32,957 bases of DNA, from NCBI GenBank assembly GCA_902573755.1, contig CACGLD010000008.1, positions 1-32,957 on the forward strand. The letters are read 5' to 3'. The notes under the pieces were generated by a model. The model was not told the origin of the DNA, did not search any database, and saw nothing but the letters and a program-made list of their open reading frames with translations. This DNA is from an uncultured Pelagibacteraceae bacterium. Lineage in GTDB: Bacteria > Pseudomonadota > Alphaproteobacteria > Pelagibacterales > Pelagibacteraceae. A program made the position numbers and the translations under genes. Positions 15,710 through 23,623 of this stretch are shown piece after piece. How positions within the stretch are numbered: the stretch's first letter is position 1; each line of letters starts with the position of its first letter.

Positions 15710-16837
15710 ATGAGTAAAATTAAAACAACACATGTGGGAAGTTTACCCAGATCAAATGAATTATCCGAACTCTTGTTTAAAAAAGATCAAAAAGAAAAAA
15801 TAGATTTTAATCAATTTGATAAAGTCGTCCAAAAAGATGTTAACAACATTGTTAAAAAACAAATTGAGGTTGGAATTGATTATATCAGTGATGGTGAAAT
15901 GTCTAAAATTAGTTATGCTACTTATGTTAAGGATAGAATTGATGGATTTTCTGGAGAGAGTGAGAGAAAAGCACCAAAAGATTTAGATGACTTTCCTTCT
16001 TTCAAAGAAAGAATTGCAAGAACAGGTGGGACACCTACTTACACAAGACCATGTTGTACAAGTGAATTAAAAATAAAAGATAAAACTTCCCTAACAAAAG
16101 ATATTAATAATTTTAAGCAAGCACTAGAAAATAATAATCATAAAGATGGTTTCATGAACGCTGCCTCTCCTGGAGTTATTTCTGCTTTCTTGCCAAATAA
16201 ATATTATAAAAATGATGACGAATATTTAGAAAATTTATCTAATCTTATGAAAGATGAGTATGAGGAAATTACCTCAAATGGATTAAAACTTCAGTTAGAT
16301 TGTCCAGATTTGGCTCTTGCTAGACATATGACTTTTAAAGATTTATCAGAATCTGAATTTCTAGTTAGAGCTGAAAAACAAATAGAATGTCTTAACAATG
16401 CTATCAATAATATCGACAGTTCTAATATAAGATTGCATATCTGTTGGGGAAATTATGAGGGACCTCATCTACATGATATTCCGTTAGAAAAGATAATGCC
16501 AATTGCATTGAAAGCTAATGTGCAGACTTATCTAATTGAGTCATCTAATCCAAGACATTCTCATGAGTGGCAAATTTTTGAAAATTTAAAAATTCCAAGA
16601 GACAAAATAATTGCCCCAGGCGTAATAGATTCTACAACAAATTTTGTTGAACATCCCGAAGTTGTAAAGAATAGAATTTTAACTTTTTCTAAAGTTATTG
16701 ATGCGGAACAATTATTAGCTGGAACTGACTGTGGGTTTAGCACCTTTGCTGGCTTTGGCAATGTAGACGAAAATATAGTTTATAAAAAACTTGAGGCTCT
16801 CGTAAGAGGTGCGGAACTTGCGTCAAAAGTGATTTAA
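15710..16837 (+). CDS. MetE C-terminal-like zinc methyltransferase (YxjG/YxjH-type)
   Basis: A 375-residue protein equal to the catalytic barrel of cobalamin-independent methionine synthase, without the N-terminal half of MetE. It begins with the family motif THVGSLPR (7-14). The zinc ligands match E. coli MetE: His243 and Cys245 (LHICWGNY), Glu277 (LIESSN) and Cys341 (GTDCGF). Asp199 lies in LDCPDLALARH. Such short homologues move methyl groups to homocysteine from varied donors, and related epoxyalkane-CoM transferases use the same zinc site to activate a thiol. The gene starts 4 bases after the NTF2-like gene, so its substrate may come from the same pathway rather than from folate. A terminator hairpin overlaps its stop codon. 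Confidence 0.85.
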   Translation: MSKIKTTHVGSLPRSNELSELLFKKDQKEKIDFNQFDKVVQKDVNNIVKKQIEVGIDYISDGEMSKISYATYVKDRIDGFSGESERKAPKDLDDFPSFKERIARTGGTPTYTRPCCTSELKIKDKTSLTKDINNFKQALENNNHKDGFMNAASPGVISAFLPNKYYKNDDEYLENLSNLMKDEYEEITSNGLKLQLDCPDLALARHMTFKDLSESEFLVRAEKQIECLNNAINNIDSSNIRLHICWGNYEGPHLHDIPLEKIMPIALKANVQTYLIESSNPRHSHEWQIFENLKIPRDKIIAPGVIDSTTNFVEHPEVVKNRILTFSKVIDAEQLLAGTDCGFSTFAGFGNVDENIVYKKLEALVRGAELASKVI

Positions 16838-16848
16838 TTATCACTTTT
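16825..16848 (+). terminator. Probable factor-independent terminator after the MetE-like gene
   Basis: Nine-base arms at 16825-16833 and 16840-16848 (AAAAGTGAT and ATCACTTTT) with a 6-base loop that contains most of the stop codon. The 3' arm ends in TTTT, followed by ATT. It separates the cupin-NTF2-MetE-like unit from the second binding-protein operon, which has its own promoter. Confidence 0.6.
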
Positions 16849-16851
16849 ATT

Positions 16852-16893
16852 CTATATCAGGAGTAGATATAGTTTTCTAACTTAAATTATAAT
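16852..16893 (+). promoter_or_regulatory. Candidate promoter and inverted repeat before the second binding-protein gene
   Basis: A perfect TATAAT at 16888-16893 with TAGATA (4 of 6 to TTGACA) at 16864-16869 and an 18-base spacer. An inverted repeat CTATATC-N7-GATATAG spans 16852-16872 and overlaps the -35. The ATG follows at 16922 with AGAGAG ahead of it. The ATATC/GATAT arms recall the palindrome at 11526-11544, though the spacer differs (7 versus 1 base). Confidence 0.45.
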
Positions 16894-16921
16894 TTAACAA
16901 CAAATAATAGAGAGAAAACAT

Positions 16922-18142
16922 ATGAGAAAAATACTAGTTACTTTATTGTTTCTGCTTTTTGGAACTTCTGCATTTGCAGATTGTAACATTAAAAGTGGTT
17001 CAATAAATATTTTGGCAAATGATTTTCCTGCATTAAGAACTTTCGTTGAAACTTCTAAGCAATGTAAAGGAAGTGCTGATTTTAAAGTGACTCACTCATC
17101 TGAGCATAATAAAATCGCAGTGCCAGCTTTAACTGCAAATCCATCTGAGTTTTCAGCAAGAATTGCAGCAAATAGTTCAATTGTTCCTTTGATGAACCAA
17201 GATTTGATAAGACCATTAGATGATCTTGTTAAAAAATATGGAAAAGGAATTCAAGATTCTCAATTAATTACAATTGATGGAAAAGTAATGGCTGTAGCAT
17301 TTATGGCTAACACTCAACACTTATATTATAGAGAAGATGTATTGAAAGATATGGGTATAGCTGTACCAAAAACTTACGAGGAAGTAGTTGCAGCATCTGA
17401 AAAAATTAGAGCTTCAGGTAAAATGCAATATCCTTATGCAGCTGCTTACAAAGCTGGATGGAACTTAGCAGAAGAATTTGTAAACATGTTTATAGGTCAT
17501 GGTGGTGAATTCTTTAAATCTGGAAGTGCAGAGCCTAATATAAATAATGCAAAAGGTGTTGCTACTTTAAATATGTTAAAAAAATTATCTGAATTGAGTA
17601 ACCCTGATTACTTAACTCATGATAGTGAAGCAATTAAAGTAGAATGGGAATCTGGAAATGTTGCATTAATGACTTTATGGGCATCTAGATCAGGAACTCT
17701 TCTAGATGATGAAGGTGATCCTAACATTACAAAAGCAACTAAATTAACTGGACCTGCTACTGTAGGTGGAGGAAATATTCCAGCCGCTACGTTATGGTGG
17801 GATGGTTTCACGCTTGCAAAAAACAGACCTGATGCAGATGCTGAAGCAACTTTTAGAGCTTTAGCGCATGCAGCATCAAATAAAAAGATGGTTGCTGACG
17901 CTGCTGATCAAGCTGTTTGGTTAGTAGAAGGTTTTGTACCAGGACCAAAATCTATTGGTGTTATCGAAGCTGTAAAAATGGGAGCAAAACCATATCCAAT
18001 GTTACCGCAAATGGGTTTAATGCATGGTGCATTAGGAAGTGAGATTGTTGAGTTTTTACAAGGTAAAGAGTCAGCTGAACAAGCATTGAAAGATGTTGAG
18101 GCTGCTTACATTAGTAAAGCTAAAGAACAAGGCTTTCTATAA
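16922..18142 (+). CDS. ABC transporter sugar-type substrate-binding protein (second importer)
   Basis: A 406-residue periplasmic binding protein with a signal peptide of about 19 residues (RKILVTLLFLLFG, cleavage after FA) followed by DCNIKSG. Family 1 features include SEFSARIAANSSIVPLMNQDL, a loop LYYREDVLKDMGI typical of CUT1 binding proteins, ALMTLWASRSG and a Trp-rich WWDGF. Cys21 and Cys34 of the precursor could form a disulfide. The ligand is not predictable. It differs clearly from the binding protein at 10133 and probably binds another ligand. It has its own promoter and heads the permease-permease-HAD operon; a hairpin follows its stop. No ATPase gene is present in this operon. Confidence 0.9.
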   Translation: MRKILVTLLFLLFGTSAFADCNIKSGSINILANDFPALRTFVETSKQCKGSADFKVTHSSEHNKIAVPALTANPSEFSARIAANSSIVPLMNQDLIRPLDDLVKKYGKGIQDSQLITIDGKVMAVAFMANTQHLYYREDVLKDMGIAVPKTYEEVVAASEKIRASGKMQYPYAAAYKAGWNLAEEFVNMFIGHGGEFFKSGSAEPNINNAKGVATLNMLKKLSELSNPDYLTHDSEAIKVEWESGNVALMTLWASRSGTLLDDEGDPNITKATKLTGPATVGGGNIPAATLWWDGFTLAKNRPDADAEATFRALAHAASNKKMVADAADQAVWLVEGFVPGPKSIGVIEAVKMGAKPYPMLPQMGLMHGALGSEIVEFLQGKESAEQALKDVEAAYISKAKEQGFL

Positions 18143-18155
18143 AATCTAAAACTTA

Positions 18156-18180
18156 TAAGTGGGGATTTACTCCCCACTTA
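18156..18180 (+). terminator. Intercistronic hairpin after the second binding-protein gene
   Basis: A perfect 10-bp stem, arms TAAGTGGGGA (18156-18165) and TCCCCACTTA (18171-18180), with a 5-base loop. The run of four G-C pairs stands out in this AT-rich DNA. It lies 13 bases after the binding-protein stop and 12 before the permease ATG. There is no long U-tract, so mRNA stabilisation of the upstream cistron or weak attenuation is likelier than full termination. Confidence 0.65.
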
Positions 18181-18192
18181 ATCATTATTTAA

Positions 18193-19221
18193 ATGCCTAA
18201 TAAAACTTTTTTCTGGTTTTTTTTACCTACAGGCTTAGCAATGATCCTGTTTATTGGGTTACCAATTATATCTACTGGCATTCAATCTTTTTACGCACAA
18301 CATGATCAAGTAGTAAAAGAAGTTAAAAAATGTGACCCTTTTGGATGTACTGTTTCAATTGTCGTTGATAACGAAGAAACCTCTAAAATTAGAGAAGCAA
18401 AGCCTCTTGGAAAATTTAATGGTTTTGGCACTTATACTGATCGAAATCATTTAGCAGTTGATGAAATAAAAAAATTTTGGAATGAAACTGAAAGTTTTGG
18501 TGCTTTTGTAGACCAGGTAACTAATCTACCTTTTTATAAAGCTCTGATATTTACTTTAACTTATTGTTTGTTTGTTACACCAAATGTACTCCTCTTAGGA
18601 TTTATTATTGCATTAAGTTTAAATGCAGTCGCTAGAAAAATTAGAGGACCTTTAATCTTTGGTACAATTTTACCGATGATTGTTACACCTTTGGTAGGAT
18701 CATTGGTATTATTTTGGATGATAGACTCTCAAGGTATAATTGGAGCAAATATTCAAAATTTGATGAATGACCCATATTTATCACTTAAATCATCAAAAAC
18801 ATTAACTTGGATAACAATTATTATTTATGGTATTTGGCATCACTCCCCTTTTGCCTTTGTAGTTTTTTACGCAGCACTTCAAACAGTCCCTCAAGAACCA
18901 ATTGAAGCTGCAATTATAGATGGAGCCTCAAGATTTCAAAGAATTAAACATATAGTTTTACCACATATTTATCCTGTAGTTACATTTGTTGCTTTAATTT
19001 CTTTAATGGATAACTTTAGAGTATTTGAACCCATTATAGGGTTTAGTGCTGAAGGAAGTGCACAATCTTTATCTTGGTTAATCTATGACAATTTAGTTAA
19101 TGAGGAAGTGATATTGTTTGGTTCTGCAGCAGCTACTTCAATGATGACTATTATTGGTATAGCTATTCTACTGGCACCAGTATTAATTAGAACTTGGAAA
19201 GAATTTAAAACAGCGAGATAA
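18193..19221 (+). CDS. CUT1-type ABC sugar permease (MalF-like), second importer
   Basis: A 342-residue inner-membrane permease. Helix 1 (about 6-28) is followed by a periplasmic loop of about 90 residues containing Cys47 and Cys52 (KKCDPFGCTV), then the five-helix core. The EAA loop EAAIIDGASRFQRIKHIVLP (about 237-256) contacts the ATPase. The loop is shorter than in the MalF-like protein at 8826 but occupies the same place. It begins 50 bases after the binding-protein gene, across the hairpin, and is followed 2 bases after its stop by the partner permease at 19224. The ATPase is presumably supplied by another locus, the nearest candidate being the gene at 11607. Confidence 0.9.
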   Translation: MPNKTFFWFFLPTGLAMILFIGLPIISTGIQSFYAQHDQVVKEVKKCDPFGCTVSIVVDNEETSKIREAKPLGKFNGFGTYTDRNHLAVDEIKKFWNETESFGAFVDQVTNLPFYKALIFTLTYCLFVTPNVLLLGFIIALSLNAVARKIRGPLIFGTILPMIVTPLVGSLVLFWMIDSQGIIGANIQNLMNDPYLSLKSSKTLTWITIIIYGIWHHSPFAFVVFYAALQTVPQEPIEAAIIDGASRFQRIKHIVLPHIYPVVTFVALISLMDNFRVFEPIIGFSAEGSAQSLSWLIYDNLVNEEVILFGSAAATSMMTIIGIAILLAPVLIRTWKEFKTAR

Positions 19222-19223
19222 TT

Positions 19224-20105
19224 ATGGATTATGGACTAGATACAAAATCAACTCGTTTAAAAACTTTTAATACTATTTTTATAATCACTTGGTTGTTAAT
19301 TGCTTGCTTTCCTTTTATTTGGACTTTTTGGGGATCATTTAAAGTAAGAGCTGATTTCTTTTCAAGATCTGATTGGTGGTATGCAATATCAGCATTTAAT
19401 ACTTTAATTGAAACAGGCGGAAAATTTACAACTAATGCTTATACACAAGCTTGGACAGAAGGTGAATTTTGGAAAGCATCAAAAAATACAATTATAGTTA
19501 CAGTATTTGTTGTAAGTATTTCTTTGTTTTTAGGAACTTTAGGAGCGTATGCTCTTTCAAGATCAACTGAAAAATATGCTTTTTGGATTTTAATGGCAGC
19601 TTTAATTTTTAGAGCTATGCCACATATAACTTTAGTATCAGGATATCTTTTTCCTTTCTTTGAATTACAGATTTGGGGAATTCTTCCAACTACAATTGTT
19701 GTTTTGGTTGCTATAAATCAACCTTTTACACTATGGTTACTCTACTCCTTTTTTAAAACAGTTCCTAAAGAGCTTGACGAAAGTGCTTTAATAGATGGTT
19801 GTTCATATTTTCAAGCTTTTAGACATATTATTATGCCTGTGATGTGGCCTGGTGTAATTACAGCGGGATTATTTAGTTTAATGTTAGCTTATAATGATTT
19901 TACAGTAACAGCATTACTTCTTAATCAAGAAAATCATACTATGGTTCCAAAAATACAAAGTTATTTAGGTACAAATCAACATGAAGGAAATTTAATGTGG
20001 GCAGTTTCTGCAGTTGTATCTGCTACCGCACCTTTATTTATGCTTGTTATGTTTTTCCAAAGACAGGTCATTAGTGGTTTGACTGCTGGAGCTGTAAAAG
20101 GTTGA
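19224..20105 (+). CDS. CUT1-type ABC sugar permease (MalG-like), second importer
   Basis: A 293-residue permease of usual MalG length with six predicted helices, the first at about 15-36. The EAA loop is ESALIDGCSYFQAFRHIIMP (about 190-210), and the protein ends in ISGLTAGAVKG, nearly the same ending as the permease at 7643. Unlike that protein it has no extra N-terminal helices. It starts 2 bases after the preceding permease stop, and its own stop overlaps the TTG start of the HAD-like gene (TTGA), so all are one operon. Confidence 0.92.
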   Translation: MDYGLDTKSTRLKTFNTIFIITWLLIACFPFIWTFWGSFKVRADFFSRSDWWYAISAFNTLIETGGKFTTNAYTQAWTEGEFWKASKNTIIVTVFVVSISLFLGTLGAYALSRSTEKYAFWILMAALIFRAMPHITLVSGYLFPFFELQIWGILPTTIVVLVAINQPFTLWLLYSFFKTVPKELDESALIDGCSYFQAFRHIIMPVMWPGVITAGLFSLMLAYNDFTVTALLLNQENHTMVPKIQSYLGTNQHEGNLMWAVSAVVSATAPLFMLVMFFQRQVISGLTAGAVKG

Positions 20106-20764
20106 AATATTATAAAGCATTACTTTTTGGTTCTATTGGATCTATTGTTGAAACTTCAGAAATTCAAAGAAAGTCATTCAATAAAGCATTCAAGCAATAT
20201 GGGCTCGATTGGAATTGGACCAAACGTGAGTATCAAAGGTTATTAAGTAAATCTGGTGGCAAAGATAGAATATCAAGATATGCTAAAAAGAAAAAGATTG
20301 AAGTTAACTCAGTATATTTAAGAAATTTAAAAACTAAAATCTTTAATAATTATCTTAAAAAAAATCAGATTAAATTAAGACCAGGTGTTAAAAATTTAAT
20401 TTCTTTATGTAAAAAAGAAAATATAAAAATTGCATTCGTTTCATCTACATCTTCAAACAATATAAATGCAATCTTATATTGTTTAAGAAATTCAATTAAA
20501 AAAAGAGATTTTAACTTTATAGGGAATGCAAAATTAGTAAAAAAATTCAAACCCAACCCAGATATATACTTATTAGCACTTAAAAAACTAAAGCTTAAAG
20601 CTAATGATTGTGTGGCCATTGAAGATACTCAAGAAAGTTTAAATTCAGCTAGGAGAGCTAAAATAAAATGTATAATTTTTCCTGGAAAATTTCATTCTTC
20701 AAAAAAATTTACTGGAGCTTATAAAAAGGTTTATCAGCTAAATAAAAATATTATTTTGAGATAA
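20102..20764 (+). CDS. HAD-superfamily (CbbY/beta-phosphoglucomutase-like) protein with degenerate motif I
   Basis: A 220-residue protein starting at TTG, which overlaps the permease stop as TTGA; no ATG is available nearby and the HAD fold begins at once, so this start is sound. The cap plus core plan fits subfamily I phosphatases/phosphomutases. Motif II (VSSTSSNN near 113), motif III Lys150 (KKFKPNPDIY) and motif IV Glu174-Asp175 (AIEDTQES) are present. Motif I, normally DxDGT/S, reads GSIGS at residues 10-14, so both the nucleophile Asp and the general acid/base Asp are missing. Phosphoryl transfer by the usual mechanism is not expected; a binding, regulatory or altered catalytic role is possible. 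Co-transcribed with the second importer. The 3' end overlaps the convergent hydrolase gene by 14 bases. Confidence 0.8.
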   Translation: MKYYKALLFGSIGSIVETSEIQRKSFNKAFKQYGLDWNWTKREYQRLLSKSGGKDRISRYAKKKKIEVNSVYLRNLKTKIFNNYLKKNQIKLRPGVKNLISLCKKENIKIAFVSSTSSNNINAILYCLRNSIKKRDFNFIGNAKLVKKFKPNPDIYLLALKKLKLKANDCVAIEDTQESLNSARRAKIKCIIFPGKFHSSKKFTGAYKKVYQLNKNIILR

Positions 20765-21506
20765 ATTCTTTTACTAAATTATTAAATTGATCAGGCTGTT
20801 CTAAGTGAACATTATGAGCGCAATCTTTAAATATTTCTAAACGGCTATTTTTAATATTTTTATTTAGTGTATCTACTTGATCAAAATTATATGAAGTATC
20901 TTTATCACCCCATATTATAAGAGTGTCATTTTTTATATTTTTTAAATTTTCTTTACCTCTCCAATTTTTCATTGCTAGTAATGCATTATCAGCAGTTTCT
21001 AATGAAACATTTTTAACAGCATTTTCACAAAGAAAATAATTTTTGTCCTTATCGCCTTTTACAAACCACTTAGGAGGTACTCTAGAAAAAGAGAGTTGTG
21101 TGCCTTCTTTCTTAAGTTTTTCCCTTGTTTCATCCATAGTCTCAAATCGTCCTGGGATATCTCCAATAGATCCTGTTGCAAAACAAATTAATTTATTAAC
21201 TCTATCACCAATCAATTTTGTGATTTCTTGAACAATCATTCCACCCATCGAATGACCAATTAAATTGAATTTATCGATTTTTTTTTTATCTAATACATTT
21301 ATAATTTTATTAGCCATTTTATTAATAGAGTCTAAAGATTTAGCATTATGACTTTCTCCAAATCCCGGGAGAGCTGGGATAATTACACGATAATCTTTTG
21401 AAAAAAATTCTTTTTGAAAAGTCCACATTTCAGATGAACCTAGATAACCATGAACTAAAACAAAAGGAAAACCTTCGCCTATATCATCTACGTAAATATC
21501 ACTCAT
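20751..21506 (-). CDS. Alpha/beta hydrolase
   Basis: A 251-residue cytoplasmic alpha/beta-hydrolase. The oxyanion region LVHGYLGSS is near residue 17, the nucleophile elbow GHSMGG near 84 (Ser), the acid Asp in IIWGDKD near 199, and the base His in CAHNVHLEQP near 228. This full triad and length fit esterase, lactonase or C-C hydrolase relatives; the substrate is unknown. The start overlaps the stop of the LysE-type gene by 4 bases (ATGA), so it is the last gene of the - strand betaine-transport transcript. It overlaps the HAD-like gene tail to tail. Confidence 0.88.
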   Translation of the reverse strand: MSDIYVDDIGEGFPFVLVHGYLGSSEMWTFQKEFFSKDYRVIIPALPGFGESHNAKSLDSINKMANKIINVLDKKKIDKFNLIGHSMGGMIVQEITKLIGDRVNKLICFATGSIGDIPGRFETMDETREKLKKEGTQLSFSRVPPKWFVKGDKDKNYFLCENAVKNVSLETADNALLAMKNWRGKENLKNIKNDTLIIWGDKDTSYNFDQVDTLNKNIKNSRLEIFKDCAHNVHLEQPDQFNNLVKEFISK

Positions 21507-22108
21507 AATATTTCCTTAATAATAAATAAAATTAAAATAGACATAAAACATATAATAAAAATATTAATTATTTTCCAAATTTTTTTACTATTAGCATACT
21601 TTGATAAATAATTAGATAAATACCCCAAAGTAAAAAAAAATAAAAATGAAGCAATAGCCGCACCGATACCAAAAGATATTTTCTGATTTAATAGATAATT
21701 TTTAGAAAAATTTCCTAGAAAAAAAACAGTATCTGAATAGACATGAGGATTAAGATAAGTAAATCCAAGTGTTTTAATAAATATATTTATTTTTGAAATA
21801 CTTGTTAATTCATTATGGAAATTTATATCTGAGTAGTGTGTTTTAATTTTTGTATAAATAAAGTGCAGTAAAAATATTATAAGAAGTATATTAAAAATTA
21901 ATTCTACTATTTGATTGAAGTATTGATTAAAATAATGGAAAAGAAAAATACCTAAAAATATTAAGATTAAATCTGATAAAGAACAGATTAAACAAATAAG
22001 TAATACATGTTGTTTTTTTAATCCTTGCTCAATTACAAAAATATTTTGTGCTCCTAAAGCCAAAATTAAACTTAATCCTGTAAAAAAACCTAATAATGCA
22101 TACTCCAT
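21503..22108 (-). CDS. LysE/ArgO-family amino-acid exporter
   Basis: A 201-residue inner-membrane protein with six hydrophobic segments and the LysE signature near the N-terminus: LGAQNIFVIEQGLKKQH (about 18-34). The next helices (CSLSDLILIFLGIFLF) and a central TLGFTYLNPHVYSDTVFFLG, with the Asn-Pro pair, are typical of the family. Members export lysine, arginine or other amino acids. The gene begins 9 bases after proW and overlaps the alpha/beta hydrolase start by 4 bases, so it is transcribed with the betaine importer. It might release an amino acid made during betaine uptake or catabolism, which is inference only. Confidence 0.9.
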   Translation of the reverse strand: MEYALLGFFTGLSLILALGAQNIFVIEQGLKKQHVLLICLICSLSDLILIFLGIFLFHYFNQYFNQIVELIFNILLIIFLLHFIYTKIKTHYSDINFHNELTSISKINIFIKTLGFTYLNPHVYSDTVFFLGNFSKNYLLNQKISFGIGAAIASFLFFFTLGYLSNYLSKYANSKKIWKIINIFIICFMSILILFIIKEIL

Positions 22109-22117
22109 TAGGATTAA

Positions 22118-23623
22118 TTAAACTCTTTTTTTACCTTGAACAACCCTATCAAGAATTAGAGCTACAAATAATATAGCCACACCTGCTAAAATTCCTTGTC
22201 CAACATTTGCATATTGAAGTGCTTCTAAAACATCTTGTCCTAATCCTTTTGCACCGATTAGAGATGCAACCACTACCATTGCTAGACTTAACATTACCGT
22301 TTGGTTTACACCTGCTAAGATAGATGGAGTTGCTAATGGTAAATCTACTTTTCTAAGTAAATACCATTTTGATGCTCCATAAGCGATTGCAGCTTCCCTA
22401 ATTGTTTCAGGCACACCTCTTAATCCAAGAACTGTTAATCTAACTACAGGGGTTCCTCCAAAAATCATTGTAATAATTACTGCAGCGACCTTCCCTGTTC
22501 CAAAAAAAGCAATTACTGGAATCATAAACACAAAGGCTGGCATTGTTTGCATAAAATCCATTATTGGTCTTATCATAGAATAAAATCTTTGACGTCTTGC
22601 ACAAAAAATTCCAAGCGGAATTCCAATAACTATACTTAATACAGCTGCTGTTCCCAAAAGAGCCAAGGTAGTCATTGCTTTTACCCAAAAGCCTAAAAAT
22701 CCCATGTAACATAAAAATCCTGCTGAATAAATTGCAGCTCTTGGGCCTGCAGCTAGACCTGTTAAAGTTACTATAGTCGTAATGATCACTATCCAGGGAG
22801 TTTTTACAAACAATAGTTCTAAGAAATCTAATACTGATCTAATACCAATTGTGATAGCTGTAAATAAAGCATCTCCTTTTAAAACAGCATAATCAAAAAT
22901 AGTTTCCACCCATTTAATTGAAGTAAGTCTTATGTCAGGGTGAGTTGGAAAGTCATCCATTATAGTAATAACTCCTGGGAAGCTATAATGCACAACTGAA
23001 AAAAACATAATTACTGCAGCAAAAATTGTACTTGAGATAAAGTTCTTAATTTGCATTCCTGGTCTTATTGTTTTATCTGATAACCACTCTGAATATCTTT
23101 TTTCTAAGATAGAATTAGCTAAAATACCTTGGACTATTTTAATTGAAATTAATAAAGCAATACCAAAAATAGTTATCCAAATTGCAGACGCTTCAATTCT
23201 TGCAACTTCATCAATATATCCCTGCATCGCATCTTCTAAGGATTTAATATTACGTTTATAGACATCAACCTTATCTGGATTGTTAGTAATAGCTGCTTCT
23301 AACTGTTTATTTCTAAATGCAATAGTTGATTCTACTTGTTTTATTTTTTCAACAGCATCCTTGGTAATATTTCCAAATAAACCTCTAATAATTTGAACAA
23401 CAGAGAATGTTTCAACTATTAAAAAGGCTAAAGCCCAATTCCATATATTTCTCATTCCAAACCAAATTGGACCTAGAATTCCTGCATATAAATTAAATGA
23501 AAAAGAGAATGAAGGTTTGCTTCCAATTTTTTGGAACTCTTTAATGTAATATTCTGGATTTGATTTAACAAAGTCAGTAATAAGTTCTGATCTAGTAGGA
23601 TTATTTATTTGCTTATTCTCCAT
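22118..23623 (-). CDS. proW: Glycine betaine/proline ABC permease ProW with N-terminal extension
   Basis: A protein of 501 residues from the ATG at 23623; two GTG codons just upstream keep the frame open, but the ATG is spaced 6 bases from a GAGG site. The C-terminal 260 residues are a standard ProW/OpuAB permease with TTLALLGTAAVLSIVIGIPL, the loop PETIREAAIAYGASKWYLL that contacts ProV, and SLIGAKGLGQDV. E. coli ProW has about 354 residues; here the N-terminal region is longer. Residues 20-80 (NPEYYIKEFQKI, then LGPIWFGMRNIWNWAL) resemble DUF2628, about 90-145 look like a coiled coil, and a helix follows at 146-168. The gene overlaps proV by about 11 bases. It imports betaine-type osmolytes with ProX and ProV. 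Confidence 0.93.
   Translation of the reverse strand: MENKQINNPTRSELITDFVKSNPEYYIKEFQKIGSKPSFSFSFNLYAGILGPIWFGMRNIWNWALAFLIVETFSVVQIIRGLFGNITKDAVEKIKQVESTIAFRNKQLEAAITNNPDKVDVYKRNIKSLEDAMQGYIDEVARIEASAIWITIFGIALLISIKIVQGILANSILEKRYSEWLSDKTIRPGMQIKNFISSTIFAAVIMFFSVVHYSFPGVITIMDDFPTHPDIRLTSIKWVETIFDYAVLKGDALFTAITIGIRSVLDFLELLFVKTPWIVIITTIVTLTGLAAGPRAAIYSAGFLCYMGFLGFWVKAMTTLALLGTAAVLSIVIGIPLGIFCARRQRFYSMIRPIMDFMQTMPAFVFMIPVIAFFGTGKVAAVIITMIFGGTPVVRLTVLGLRGVPETIREAAIAYGASKWYLLRKVDLPLATPSILAGVNQTVMLSLAMVVVASLIGAKGLGQDVLEALQYANVGQGILAGVAILFVALILDRVVQGKKRV

Noticed and set aside
22440-22712. ORFs inside proW and other long genes in alternative frames
   Set aside because: They lie within well-supported genes and have composition typical of shadow frames.
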